NCBI RefSeq assembly: GCF_003071065.1
Contig: NZ_QCXX01000009.1
Location: forward strand, 297,162 to 361,161
Source of the DNA: Sphingobacterium athyrii
GTDB taxonomy: Bacteria; Bacteroidota; Bacteroidia; Sphingobacteriales; Sphingobacteriaceae
Length of the DNA stretch: 64,000 nt
Direction of reading: 5' to 3'
Position numbers and translations under genes: made by a program
Shown here: piece after piece, positions 36,147-44,790 of the stretch
How the letters are laid out: every line of letters begins with the position of its first letter
How positions within the stretch are numbered: position 1 is the stretch's first letter
The notes under the pieces: generated by a model
Told to the model about the DNA's origin: nothing
The model's database searches: none
What the model saw: the letters and a program-made list of their open reading frames with translations, nothing else

Positions 36147-39100
36147 ATGTTAAATCATTACTATAACAGATTTACAAAAAAAGGTCTTTTGTTGAATAGC
36201 CTTTTTTTGATTGCCCTGTCCAGTTATGGGCAGAGTGCAAATGTGAGAGGGGTTATTAAAGATACCACAGGCAAAGGAATTGTAGGTGTTACCATCCGTG
36301 TAAAAGGTGGGGTTGAAACAGTTCAGACCGACTCACAGGGAAATTTCTCAATCCAAGCGTCTCCTGGAAGCACGTTAATTATCACATCAGTTGGATTTCA
36401 AGAGAAACAAATTACAGTTGGGCAGCAAGCCAATTTGGACATTGCCCTTGTGCCTGCCGAAAATGTCTTGGAGGAGCTTGTTGTGGTAGGCTATGGTAGT
36501 CAGAAAAGATCGGATATAACTGGTTCGGTTGCTTCAGTTCCCAAAGATCGTCTTTCAAAGATCCCTGTGAATAATGTGATGCAGGCGATTCAGGGGGCAG
36601 TATCTAATGTAACCGTTTCTCAAGCATCATCGATTCCTGGAGACGCTCCTTCTGCACAGGTGCGTGGTAGAAACTCTATTAATGCAAATTCCGAGCCTTA
36701 TATCGTGGTAGATGGAATTCCATTGTCACGTACTGATGGTTCAATCAATGATATTAATCCCAATGATATTGAATCGGTAGAGGTGCTGAAAGATCCGTCT
36801 GCGGTAGCTATTTATGGGGTAAATGGTTCGAATGGCGTGATCTTGATTACTACAAAAAGAGGAATTTCGGGTAAGCCTTCGATTCGCTATAGTGGCTATG
36901 GCGGTGTGGAAAATGTTGCGCATATCCTTGAACCTGTATCTGGCGAAGAATTGTTAAAACGTTACGCGGAATATGCACGAATTACAAACACAAGTTTATA
37001 CAATGGGGGGCCAGTACGCAACCAATATGAATATGATAATTATGCAAACGGTGTAACTACAGATTGGTTGGATGCTGTAATGCAGACTGGGGTTGTGCAA
37101 AATCACAATGTAAGTTTGTCCGGCGGAAGTGAAAATGCGAAGTATTTTGTATCGGGCGATTATTTAAATCAAAAGGGAGTTTTGTTAGGATACAATTATA
37201 AACGTTACTCCTTCCGGACAAATACCGATTTTAAGGCAACCAAATATTTGTCTTTAGGAACGTCTTCATTTATTGTAGCCCACAATAGAGATGGTGGACG
37301 GGCGAATATGTTACAGGCTGCGGCCATGAGCCCCTATGCTAGAATGTATAACGAAGATGGTTCTTTAACACAATACCCGATGTATTCAGAGCAATTATGG
37401 TCTAATCCATTATTGCCAACAACTTTGGATCCACAACGTCGGCAATTTAACATTTCGTTGAATGGCTATGCGGAATTAAATTTTGGTGAATTATATAAGC
37501 CCTTAGCCGGATTGAAATATAAATTGAATGCAGGTTATTCCTATGTTCCTGTCAGAAACAATGAATATGAAGGGGAATCGGTCTATAATTTCGCTGGTCT
37601 CGGACGTATTACCAATAGGGAAACACAGTCCTATACCATAGAGAATATATTGACTTATAACAAGGACTTTGGTAAGCACCATATTGACTTCACAGGGCTA
37701 TATGCCGCAAAGAGCAAATATTGGCAAGAAGCGATAGCAACAGGGGAGGTGTTTCCTAACGATGCATTAGGATGGGGCAATCTAGGGGCTGCTTCAACGC
37801 AAAAAGTCTCGTCTACGGCAGATTTATACCGTTCTATTTCACAAATGGGTCGATTAAATTATGCTTATGATAGCCGCTATATGTTGACATTGACTGTCCG
37901 TCGGGACGGTGCATCTGTTTTCGGAAGAAACAATAAATATGGTGCATTTCCATCGGCTGCAGCAGCATGGAATATTCATAACGAATCTTTTATGCGGAAT
38001 ACAAAACACATTGTCAGCAATTTAAAATGGCGTATTTCTTATGGTCTTTCTGGAAATGAGGCTATCGGAATTTATCAGACCCAATTCCTGATGAATTCGA
38101 ATCCGATGGCGATGAACGGTCTATCGACGACTGCCTTAAATATTCGTACGTTGATGGGTAATGATAACCTGCAGTGGGAAAAAACGAAAGGGTTGAATAC
38201 GGGTATCGACTTTAGATTATTGAATAACCGGATCTCTGGTAGTATTGACGTATACAAATCCAGTACTTACGATATGCTATTAAAACAGCTTTTGCCAAAG
38301 CTAACCGGATTTGTGGATGTATATTCCAATATGGGCAAACTGCAAAATACAGGCGTAGATTTGACCTTAAATACCAAAAATATCGTAAAGGATCAATTTA
38401 ACTGGTCCAGTACATTGGTCTTCTCCCGGAATAAAAATAAGATCACCGAAGTATATGGCAATGGTAAAGAGGATTTGGGCAATAGATGGTTTATTGGTCA
38501 GCCTATAGGTGTCATTTACGATTATACGAAAGTTGGCATCTGGCAAGAGGATGAGATTGCGTCGGGGGCGAATAAAGGTTGGGATGATGCTGCGCAAGCC
38601 GGAGATCTTAAATTGGCCGATCTAAATGCTGATGGAAAAATTGATGACGGTGATCGATCTGTTTTGGGGCAGACTGTACCGCAGTGGACTGCCGGTTTGA
38701 CCAACACGTTTAGCTATAAAGCGTTTACACTTAATGTCTTTATCAATACAGTGCAAGGGGCATTGCGTAATAATCCGCAGATTGGCGGGGCGTCGGATGA
38801 GATGGGACGTCGCAGTACACCAGCAGCACTGGGATATTGGACACCGGAAAACAAAAGCAACGAATGGCGCTCTTTAGGGAATCACTCGAATATCCATGGT
38901 TATGGCTTTCCCTCAAACGCCAGTTTTACCCGTTTGAAAGATGTGACCTTAAGTTATACAATGCCGCAGCAGCTTGTCGAAAAGATTGGTGTTCAGGGCT
39001 TGACAGTATATGCAAGTGGTCGCAATTTGTATACTTGGACCAATTGGTTAGGTTGGGATCCAGAAGCCCGCGATATCACCCGTGGATCCACGAACGATGC

Positions 39101-39155
39101 AATTAACTATCCAATGGTGAGGACGTATGTTTTAGGTGTTAACCTGAGTTTTTAA
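36147..39155 (+). CDS. SusC/RagA-family TonB-dependent transporter of the GH105/DUF2264 PUL
   Basis: A 1002-aa transporter with signal peptide (SLFLIALSSYGQ) and carboxypeptidase-regulatory-like domain (VRGVIKDTTGKGIVGVTIRV, about 30-105). The TonB plug carries the SusC signature (ELVVVGYGSQKRSDITGSV; DIESVEVLKDPSAVAIYGVNG; GVILITTKRG), and the large barrel ends in LGVNLSF. One variation is IYGVNGSNGV, where most SusC have YGARGANGV. No STN domain is present, in line with HTCS rather than sigma/anti-sigma control. It is followed after 37 bases by susD. It probably imports the oligosaccharides released by the upstream BNR, GH105 and DUF2264 enzymes. Confidence 0.95.
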   Translation: MLNHYYNRFTKKGLLLNSLFLIALSSYGQSANVRGVIKDTTGKGIVGVTIRVKGGVETVQTDSQGNFSIQASPGSTLIITSVGFQEKQITVGQQANLDIALVPAENVLEELVVVGYGSQKRSDITGSVASVPKDRLSKIPVNNVMQAIQGAVSNVTVSQASSIPGDAPSAQVRGRNSINANSEPYIVVDGIPLSRTDGSINDINPNDIESVEVLKDPSAVAIYGVNGSNGVILITTKRGISGKPSIRYSGYGGVENVAHILEPVSGEELLKRYAEYARITNTSLYNGGPVRNQYEYDNYANGVTTDWLDAVMQTGVVQNHNVSLSGGSENAKYFVSGDYLNQKGVLLGYNYKRYSFRTNTDFKATKYLSLGTSSFIVAHNRDGGRANMLQAAAMSPYARMYNEDGSLTQYPMYSEQLWSNPLLPTTLDPQRRQFNISLNGYAELNFGELYKPLAGLKYKLNAGYSYVPVRNNEYEGESVYNFAGLGRITNRETQSYTIENILTYNKDFGKHHIDFTGLYAAKSKYWQEAIATGEVFPNDALGWGNLGAASTQKVSSTADLYRSISQMGRLNYAYDSRYMLTLTVRRDGASVFGRNNKYGAFPSAAAAWNIHNESFMRNTKHIVSNLKWRISYGLSGNEAIGIYQTQFLMNSNPMAMNGLSTTALNIRTLMGNDNLQWEKTKGLNTGIDFRLLNNRISGSIDVYKSSTYDMLLKQLLPKLTGFVDVYSNMGKLQNTGVDLTLNTKNIVKDQFNWSSTLVFSRNKNKITEVYGNGKEDLGNRWFIGQPIGVIYDYTKVGIWQEDEIASGANKGWDDAAQAGDLKLADLNADGKIDDGDRSVLGQTVPQWTAGLTNTFSYKAFTLNVFINTVQGALRNNPQIGGASDEMGRRSTPAALGYWTPENKSNEWRSLGNHSNIHGYGFPSNASFTRLKDVTLSYTMPQQLVEKIGVQGLTVYASGRNLYTWTNWLGWDPEARDITRGSTNDAINYPMVRTYVLGVNLSF

Positions 39156-39192
39156 CGATCTCCCATCATTTTTCAAAATCAATTATATACAC

Positions 39193-40905
39193 ATGAAAAA
39201 GACGATAAACAATTATACCACCTTATTATCCATGTTGGCTATGTTATCCGTAGGAGCCAGCTCTTGTGGTAAAGGCTATTTGGACGAGAAACCGTATTCA
39301 AGTTACGATGCAACGAATGTTGACCCGACGACAGTGGAGAACAGATTGTTAGGCTTACATTACAATTTTGCCCAGCTCTGGGGTTATAGTGGTAGGCAGG
39401 GGTTCCTTTCCTGTTGGCAGATTGGGACAGATATTACAAGTGCAGGGTCGACGGAGAGTGTTGAAAATCCGTTTTACCAATATGCCGACCTAAACTCAGA
39501 AAATGCAGGCGTAAGTTTTTTATGGGAAAAATGTTACGCTTTTATTAACAATGCGAACCTTGTGATTGACGGCGTGGGCGATAGTAATGCGAAAGCATCT
39601 GCCGAGGCAAGATTTTTCCGGGCCTATGCTTATAATATGCTTGTTACCCTTTGGGGCGATGTGCCTTTGCTGACGAGTTCGATCAAGGTACCGTCATTTA
39701 ATTATACACGGACCGCTGTTGCTGAAATCGACAAGGTTATTGCCGAAGATTTGGATTATGCCATTAAAGAACTTCCAGATCTTGGAAAGGCCAATGCGCC
39801 TAGTCGCATCAATAAAGATATAGCAAGACAGCTCGCTGCGGAGGCTTTTTTACGTATAGGAATGCGTGATGCAAGCTATTTCGCTAAGGCAGAAGCAATG
39901 GCAACGGCTATTATCGACGTTGGTAATTATAAATTAATCGAAGCACGTTATGGAAAATATTTGTCCGAAGGTGGCGATTATTTTAGAGATATGTTTCGAC
40001 AAGGTAATATGCGTCGTGGACAAGGAAATACTGAGGCAATTTGGACTTTTGAAGCGGAGCTTAATCGAGAAGTAAATGGTGGTACAATTGATAACCCCCA
40101 GCACCGAAGAATATGGCAGCCTGCATATCATAAATGGGATGGTATGATCAATGCTGATTCGCTTGGCGGAAGAGGAAATGGCCGTTTAAGGTTAAGTAAT
40201 TTTATGAAGTATACGGTATGGAAAGATCTCAAGGGTGATATTCGCAATAGTAACTTTAACATTCGACGGACGACGAATTATAATCGTCCAAATTTCAGTG
40301 CAGAAATTGGTGTCGATGCGGATGGATATCGGGTAGCAAAAGGTACAGGAACTAAAAATATAATCATCAAAACAGGGGATAAAGTGGTCCCTTTCCGTAC
40401 CGATAGTTTGGAAGTGTGGTATCCATTTCCAACAAAATGGGGCGGTTATGATCCACTGGATGATTTTGGTTATGCTTTGGTAAAAGATTGGCCTGTGATG
40501 AGATTCGGTGAAACCTATTTGTTGCGCGCAGAAGCTCGATTGCGGCAGGGCAATACAGTTGGTGCTGCCGAGGATATCAATAAACTACGTGATCGTTCAT
40601 TTAGAGTAGCACGTGCAGAATCGGGCAATAATCAATTAGGAAAAGTGGCAGCGAGTGAGATAACGATTGATTTTATTCTAGATGAACGTGCCCGGGAGCT
40701 GATAGCAGAAGAAAACCGTCGAATGACTTTAGTCAGAATGAATAAACTAAAAGAACGGATTTTACGAAATGGGGATACAGGGCCTGCAAATAAGATAACA
40801 ACTGGTTTTCAGGATTACAATGTTTTACTGCCTATTCCATTAAGTGAGATTCAACTGAATAATAAAGACGGCGATAATCTAAAGCAAAATCCGGGGTATA
40901 AATAA
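39193..40905 (+). CDS. SusD/RagB-family lipoprotein of the GH105/DUF2264 PUL
   Basis: A 570-aa SusD-like lipoprotein with lipobox ASSC followed by GKGYLDEKPYSSYD. Typical features: ARFFRAYAYNMLVTLWGDVPLL near residues 138-160, RLAAEAFLRIG-like helix near 215, MRFGETYLLRAEARLRQGNTVGAAEDINKLRDR near 435-470, and the RagB signature DERARELIAEENRRMTLVRM near 495-515, with the end NLKQNPGY. It binds glycan at the surface and gates the SusC encoded 37 bases upstream. Just after its stop comes a decayed NTF2-like fragment and IS110 copy B, so the locus boundary has been reworked. Confidence 0.93.
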   Translation: MKKTINNYTTLLSMLAMLSVGASSCGKGYLDEKPYSSYDATNVDPTTVENRLLGLHYNFAQLWGYSGRQGFLSCWQIGTDITSAGSTESVENPFYQYADLNSENAGVSFLWEKCYAFINNANLVIDGVGDSNAKASAEARFFRAYAYNMLVTLWGDVPLLTSSIKVPSFNYTRTAVAEIDKVIAEDLDYAIKELPDLGKANAPSRINKDIARQLAAEAFLRIGMRDASYFAKAEAMATAIIDVGNYKLIEARYGKYLSEGGDYFRDMFRQGNMRRGQGNTEAIWTFEAELNREVNGGTIDNPQHRRIWQPAYHKWDGMINADSLGGRGNGRLRLSNFMKYTVWKDLKGDIRNSNFNIRRTTNYNRPNFSAEIGVDADGYRVAKGTGTKNIIIKTGDKVVPFRTDSLEVWYPFPTKWGGYDPLDDFGYALVKDWPVMRFGETYLLRAEARLRQGNTVGAAEDINKLRDRSFRVARAESGNNQLGKVAASEITIDFILDERARELIAEENRRMTLVRMNKLKERILRNGDTGPANKITTGFQDYNVLLPIPLSEIQLNNKDGDNLKQNPGYK

Positions 40906-40940
40906 TCTTCATCAGGATATTGTTTGATCAATATGATCCA

Positions 40941-41087
40941 AGCACCGATATTTTCGAGGAATCGGCAGATTATAAGGTTGCTAAGATAACCTTGAAATTT
41001 TAAAATTTTACCAAGACTGATTTGGTGAAGTTGGTGCGCGGAGGTAATGGCTGGATAGTAACCAGTTCAGTCAACTCGTATAAATAG
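40941..41087 (+). pseudogene. NTF2-like gene remnant (C-terminal third) next to IS110 copy B
   Basis: The frame from 40941 reads STDIFEESADYKVAKITLKF, a TAA stop, NFTKTDLVKLVRGGNGWIVTSSVNSYK and a final TAG at 41085-41087. It aligns with the last ~48 residues of the intact copies; everything upstream is lost. The family terminator stem follows at 41156-41177 and IS110 copy B begins inside it, as for copy A. Confidence 0.75.
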
Positions 41088-41155
41088 CATTCAATAACTA
41101 GGAACAGTCTGATCAGAACAAAAGCTGACCACTAGTGAATCATATGTTTATTTAG

Positions 41156-41187
41156 GGCCACGTCGTGAGATGTGGCTTTTATTTTTA
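41156..41187 (+). terminator. NTF2-like terminator hybrid at left junction of IS110 copy B
   Basis: Stem GGCCACGTC / GATGTGGCT with GTGA loop, then TTTATTTTTA donated by the element. The arm GAGATGTGGCT (41167-41177) matches the 11-nt guide-like segment of the element exactly and ends at the CT core 41176-41177. Confidence 0.65.
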
Positions 41188-41397
41188 CTGAGAAATTAGA
41201 AAAGGTCATTATATTGTTGTTATACAAAATGTATTGGCTGTTCGTGTGAGACGAGATGTGGCTAGGTAAACAGATCGTTATACCGTAAAAAAGGAATTGT
41301 CCACACGATTTTATTCTCAGGAGTCTGAACAGTACTTAAGGCCGCTATTTCGAGCCTGGATAAAACAAAAGGATAGACGAAGGAGGATTAAGTCGAT
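41188..41397 (+). ncRNA. Candidate bridge RNA of IS110 copy B
   Basis: Same sequence as in copy A: target-like GAGATGTGGCT at 41253-41263 and donor-like AACAGTAC at 41328-41335. In this copy the guide matches all 11 bases of the invaded terminator arm. Confidence 0.6.
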
Positions 41398-41416
41398 ACG
41401 ATTTAAATTCTTGACT

Positions 41417-42481
41417 ATGGCTATTAGTAAACAATGCATTGGGATAGATATCTCAAAAGCGACATTCACAGCATGTCTGTGTCAGTGTTCAGATGATGGA
41501 GAATTAGTGTTCTCCAAGACAGTGGATTTCAGTAATGATAGCAAAGGGTTCAACCAGTTTCTGCGTTGGGCCAAAGGAGTCATTGCGAAAGATGCAGCAC
41601 TTGTTTTTTTGATGGAGGCTACCGGTGTGTATTATGAGAACCTTGCCCACCATCTGCATAAGATTAAGAAAAGGGTTCATGTTGTTCTTCCCAATACGTC
41701 AAAGCACTATTTTTCGAGCCTCAATATCAAGACCAAAACGGATGCTGTTGATGCACGGATCCTGAGTCAATTCGGTGTAGAAAGGATCCATAAAGCATGG
41801 AGTCCTCCTCCACCAGTCTTATTGCAGCTGAGAAATCTGACCAGATACCATGTCCAGCTACAGGAGCAGAAAACGGCATTAGGTAACATCAAACATAGTA
41901 AGGACTGTTCGCATGCTATCCAGATCTTTATACTAAAAAGCAATAAAAAACTTATTTCTGAGATAGATAAGGAGATTGGCAGATGCATCGGGGAAATCAA
42001 CAGGCTGGTAAAGTCAGACCTGGGGCTCCATAAAAAAATAGAGAAGCTTGCAACAATAAAGGGGATTGGAATGATCACCATGGTTACCATTCTTGCCGAA
42101 ACAATGGGGTTTGAACAGTTCGGTAGCGCCAAACAACTTGTCAGCTATGCTGGATACGATGTTGTTCAGCGGGAATCTGGGACATCTGTAAAAGGAAAAA
42201 CCAGGATCTCGAAAAAGGGGAACAGGTATATCAGGAATGCGCTGTATTTTCCGGCTATGGTAGCTTGTAGGCATAATTCTGTGCTAAAGGAAGCTTACAC
42301 GAGAATCATCCAGAAAAAGCCGTCAAAAATGGTCGGACAGGTTGCCGTACAGAGAAAATTATTAATCTTAATGTATACACTTTGGAAAAATGATACCGTG
42401 TTTATAGAAAATTATAAAGTAAGTAGTCCCGATCCGAAAACCGAGACTACACTAGATAGTTCAGAAGCTGAACTTCTTTAG
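41417..42481 (+). CDS. IS110-family transposase (DEDD recombinase), copy B
   Basis: A 354-aa protein identical to the copy at 19620. RuvC-like N-terminal domain (IGIDISKATF, MEATGVYYE, KTDAVDARIL) and C-terminal transposase_20 domain with candidate catalytic Ser in ESGTS. The start is the ATG at 41417 for the same reason as in copy A. The open frame is undamaged, so both copies may be active. Confidence 0.92.
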   Translation: MAISKQCIGIDISKATFTACLCQCSDDGELVFSKTVDFSNDSKGFNQFLRWAKGVIAKDAALVFLMEATGVYYENLAHHLHKIKKRVHVVLPNTSKHYFSSLNIKTKTDAVDARILSQFGVERIHKAWSPPPPVLLQLRNLTRYHVQLQEQKTALGNIKHSKDCSHAIQIFILKSNKKLISEIDKEIGRCIGEINRLVKSDLGLHKKIEKLATIKGIGMITMVTILAETMGFEQFGSAKQLVSYAGYDVVQRESGTSVKGKTRISKKGNRYIRNALYFPAMVACRHNSVLKEAYTRIIQKKPSKMVGQVAVQRKLLILMYTLWKNDTVFIENYKVSSPDPKTETTLDSSEAELL

Positions 42482-42586
42482 AATACAAAAATACTTTTTT
42501 GTCTAAATATTTGGAATTTAAAACAGTACCTTTTATTTGTTTCAATACTTTTTATTTAGCACGTTATCTTATCCTAAATAATTTTG

Positions 42587-42760
42587 TCAGGGATTTGATT
42601 TAACTGTGCAACTATATAGTCCAAAACCCTCACCTTCATCTCCAAATAATTTTTCTTGCCACCTATGCGGAATGACTTTGATGAGATTCCAAAGGTTTAA
42701 AGCTTTATAATCCATTTTCAGTTCTGCCTGTAAAATAAGAAGTTCTAATTTGTTGACTGA
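42587..42760 (-). pseudogene. Fragment of an unrecognised Bacteroidota gene
   Basis: On the minus strand from about 42760 an open frame reads KLELLILQAELKMDYKAL, then NLWNLIKVIPHRWQEKLFGDEGEGF, before losing a plausible course and stopping at 42587. The LWNLIK...P.RWQEK..GDEG.GF pattern reminds me of short conserved Bacteroidota proteins of unknown function that continue with a Trp-rich beta segment. That continuation is missing and no start is evident, so I take it as a truncated remnant beside the IS. Chance cannot be excluded. Confidence 0.3.
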
Positions 42761-43177
42761 TATCGGTGCTCACACGCTCAAAAATAATAAAAATTGGCAG
42801 CGATTAGGGGCAGGCAACACTTTTTTGCACATACACTATATGATCGTTTGTAAACTAATTAAGCTTATCAGAAACATTTTAAAGATTCTGTTATCACAGC
42901 TGAAAAATTATAAAGAGCTTAAACTTAATGAAAGGAGGAATATGTCGGTTCCCTAAAAAAATAAATACAATCAGACTCAAAAAGACAGAGGTATTTTGAT
43001 CAGATCAAGAAATAAGAGTATTGTTTTTCAAGCTGAATAAAACAATACTACCAACCCCTGAGGAGCCAAGATTTTGAGTGATATAAAATTTGCCTCTAAA
43101 CTATTGACCCTATAAATAAAAAAAAGTAGGATTTTTAAATGTCTAACCCATAAAAATAAACCAAATTATATTTTAAA
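42761..43177. other. Intergenic region upstream of the peptidase gene
   Basis: AT-rich, non-coding in appearance. A 68-codon frame at 42750-42956 has no family features. I see no clear promoter box. Confidence 0.3.
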
Positions 43178-44728
43178 ATGATGAAAAAAATAGTTCCATT
43201 TATATTAATCACAGTTTTCTTTTTTACTGCATGCAAAAAAGATTTGCACCCGGTAGATCCAAATACAGTACATACCCCTGACGGTTTTAGTAGTGATAGA
43301 ACAAGAAATTTAAATATTGTTTATTTTGTACCCAATGATTTAGATACGTTACCAGACTATCAACGAAGGCTCAGTGATATCATGTTGTGGGTCAGACAAT
43401 TTTATAAAGATGAGATGACCCGAAATGGATATGCAAATAAAACTTTTGGAATGTTTGTTAATAGTGACAGTCTTGTCAAGATTATAACAATCAGGGGCAG
43501 CAAGCCCAAGAGCGCCTATCCCTATGAGGGCGGGAGTGGGGCTGTAGCGGAGGAGGTTAATGCATGGTTTGAAACTCATCCCTCTGATAAGACGAGCGAT
43601 CATACCCTTATTATAATTCCTAGATATGAATTTAGACAAGATGGTACAGCCACCGGTGGGCCGTTTTATGGGACAGGGAAGTGGTGTTATGCATTAGACT
43701 ATGAGGATTTTAATATCGCCAATATCGGTTTGGCCAATAATCAATTTACAGGTTGGTTTGGTGGTTTAGCTCACGAACTGGGTCACGGGTTAAATCTTCC
43801 TCACAATTCAGAGAAAGTTTCGGAGAAATTAACACTCGGTACCGCCCTGATGGGGTATGGCAATTTTAGTTTGGGTAAGGAGGGAACAATGCTAACTGCT
43901 GCAGACGCAGCAATTTTGAATGCAAATCAAATTTTCAATAAAGATAGTAAAACTTATTACGGAGCCGCGAACGCGGAAATAGATCGCATTCACGCCCAAT
44001 ATGATGCTGCAAAAGAAGCTATTGTTGTGTCAGGCAAGTTTCATTCATCAAATAAGATTAATAGTATTGCATATTATAATGATCCCGAAGGAGGAGGCGA
44101 CTATAACGCGATAACATGGGAATCAAAAACAATTGGTATAGATAGCTTTTATGTTGAAATGAAAACTTCGGATTTACAATACAAAGGAGACTCATTGTAC
44201 GATTTAAGGCTAAGATTTATCCATGAGAATGGTATAATTTCCACCTTTACTTATAACTATAAATTCATAAATAATATACCGATAATAAATTTTAGTACCC
44301 GTTCGGAACTAAGCAAACAAGGTTGGCAAGTGCATTCTTTTAGTTCTGAAGAAATAGCTGAAGAAGATGGAGCAGCATCAAATCTCATTGATGGCAGTTC
44401 TTCGAGCTATTGGCATTCTCGTTGGTCGACCAACGAAACTGCTTTTCCTCATGAATTAGTCATAGATGTAGGAGCAATCAAAACAGCCCATGGACTCAGC
44501 TACACACATCGCAATGGATTGTCGCGTGCAGTTAAAAATATAGAAGTTTCCTATAGTAACGATGGGGTTAGCTTTAACCAAGTTGGAAATTACGAGGTTC
44601 CAAATCTCAATGGACCACAGTATTTGGATTTTATGGCACCAATGTCATTTAGGTTTCTTAAAATAAAAGCCATTGATGCTTGGGACGGAGAACAGTTTGC
44701 AGCAATTGCTGAGCTAGGTCTTTATTGA
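43178..44728 (+). CDS. Secreted zinc metallopeptidase lipoprotein with C-terminal discoidin domain
   Basis: A 516-aa SPII lipoprotein (lipobox FTAC near residue 19). The catalytic region contains GGLAHELGHGLNLPHN near residue 198-212, a HExxHxxxxxH zinc motif of metzincin-like peptidases, followed by a GTALMGYGNFSLG segment that may serve as the Met-turn. The C-terminal ~150 residues form an F5/8 type C (discoidin) module (AASNLIDGSSSSYWHSRW, FPHELVIDVG, YLDFMAPMSFRFLKIKA and AAIAELGLY), typical of glycan or glycoprotein binding. It probably cleaves a surface glycoprotein. It is convergent with the GH2/SusCD cluster across a perfect 16-bp hairpin and shares the discoidin module with that GH2. 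Confidence 0.8.
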   Translation: MMKKIVPFILITVFFFTACKKDLHPVDPNTVHTPDGFSSDRTRNLNIVYFVPNDLDTLPDYQRRLSDIMLWVRQFYKDEMTRNGYANKTFGMFVNSDSLVKIITIRGSKPKSAYPYEGGSGAVAEEVNAWFETHPSDKTSDHTLIIIPRYEFRQDGTATGGPFYGTGKWCYALDYEDFNIANIGLANNQFTGWFGGLAHELGHGLNLPHNSEKVSEKLTLGTALMGYGNFSLGKEGTMLTAADAAILNANQIFNKDSKTYYGAANAEIDRIHAQYDAAKEAIVVSGKFHSSNKINSIAYYNDPEGGGDYNAITWESKTIGIDSFYVEMKTSDLQYKGDSLYDLRLRFIHENGIISTFTYNYKFINNIPIINFSTRSELSKQGWQVHSFSSEEIAEEDGAASNLIDGSSSSYWHSRWSTNETAFPHELVIDVGAIKTAHGLSYTHRNGLSRAVKNIEVSYSNDGVSFNQVGNYEVPNLNGPQYLDFMAPMSFRFLKIKAIDAWDGEQFAAIAELGLY

Positions 44729-44746
44729 TAAAGTGTTAAGTTTTTA

Positions 44747-44785
44747 TAGCATCAATGTTGATTCTTTCCATCAACATTGATGCTA
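44747..44785. terminator. Bidirectional intrinsic terminator
   Basis: A 16-bp perfect inverted repeat (44747-44762 and 44770-44785, 7-base loop), with T-rich DNA on the left and ACTATATTA on the right, between the convergent peptidase and GH2 genes. Confidence 0.85.
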
Positions 44786-44790
44786 CTATA

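Larger units (their letters stand above)
41176..42531 (+). mobile_element. IS110-family insertion sequence, copy B
   Basis: Identical to copy A (the shared block is 41168-42538). The right flank differs: CT-TTTATTTGTTTC instead of CT-TTTATTTTTATTG. The 5' flank also differs apart from the terminator arm. Two independent insertions at the same point of a repeated terminator are the simplest explanation. Together the two copies could recombine to delete or invert the 21.8 kb between them; they are direct repeats, so deletion is expected. Confidence 0.85.

Noticed and set aside
42750..42956. 68-codon plus-strand frame between IS110 copy B and the peptidase gene
   Set aside because: AT-rich, repetitive Lys/Asn/Ile composition, no motif, and it overlaps the region of the minus-strand remnant.
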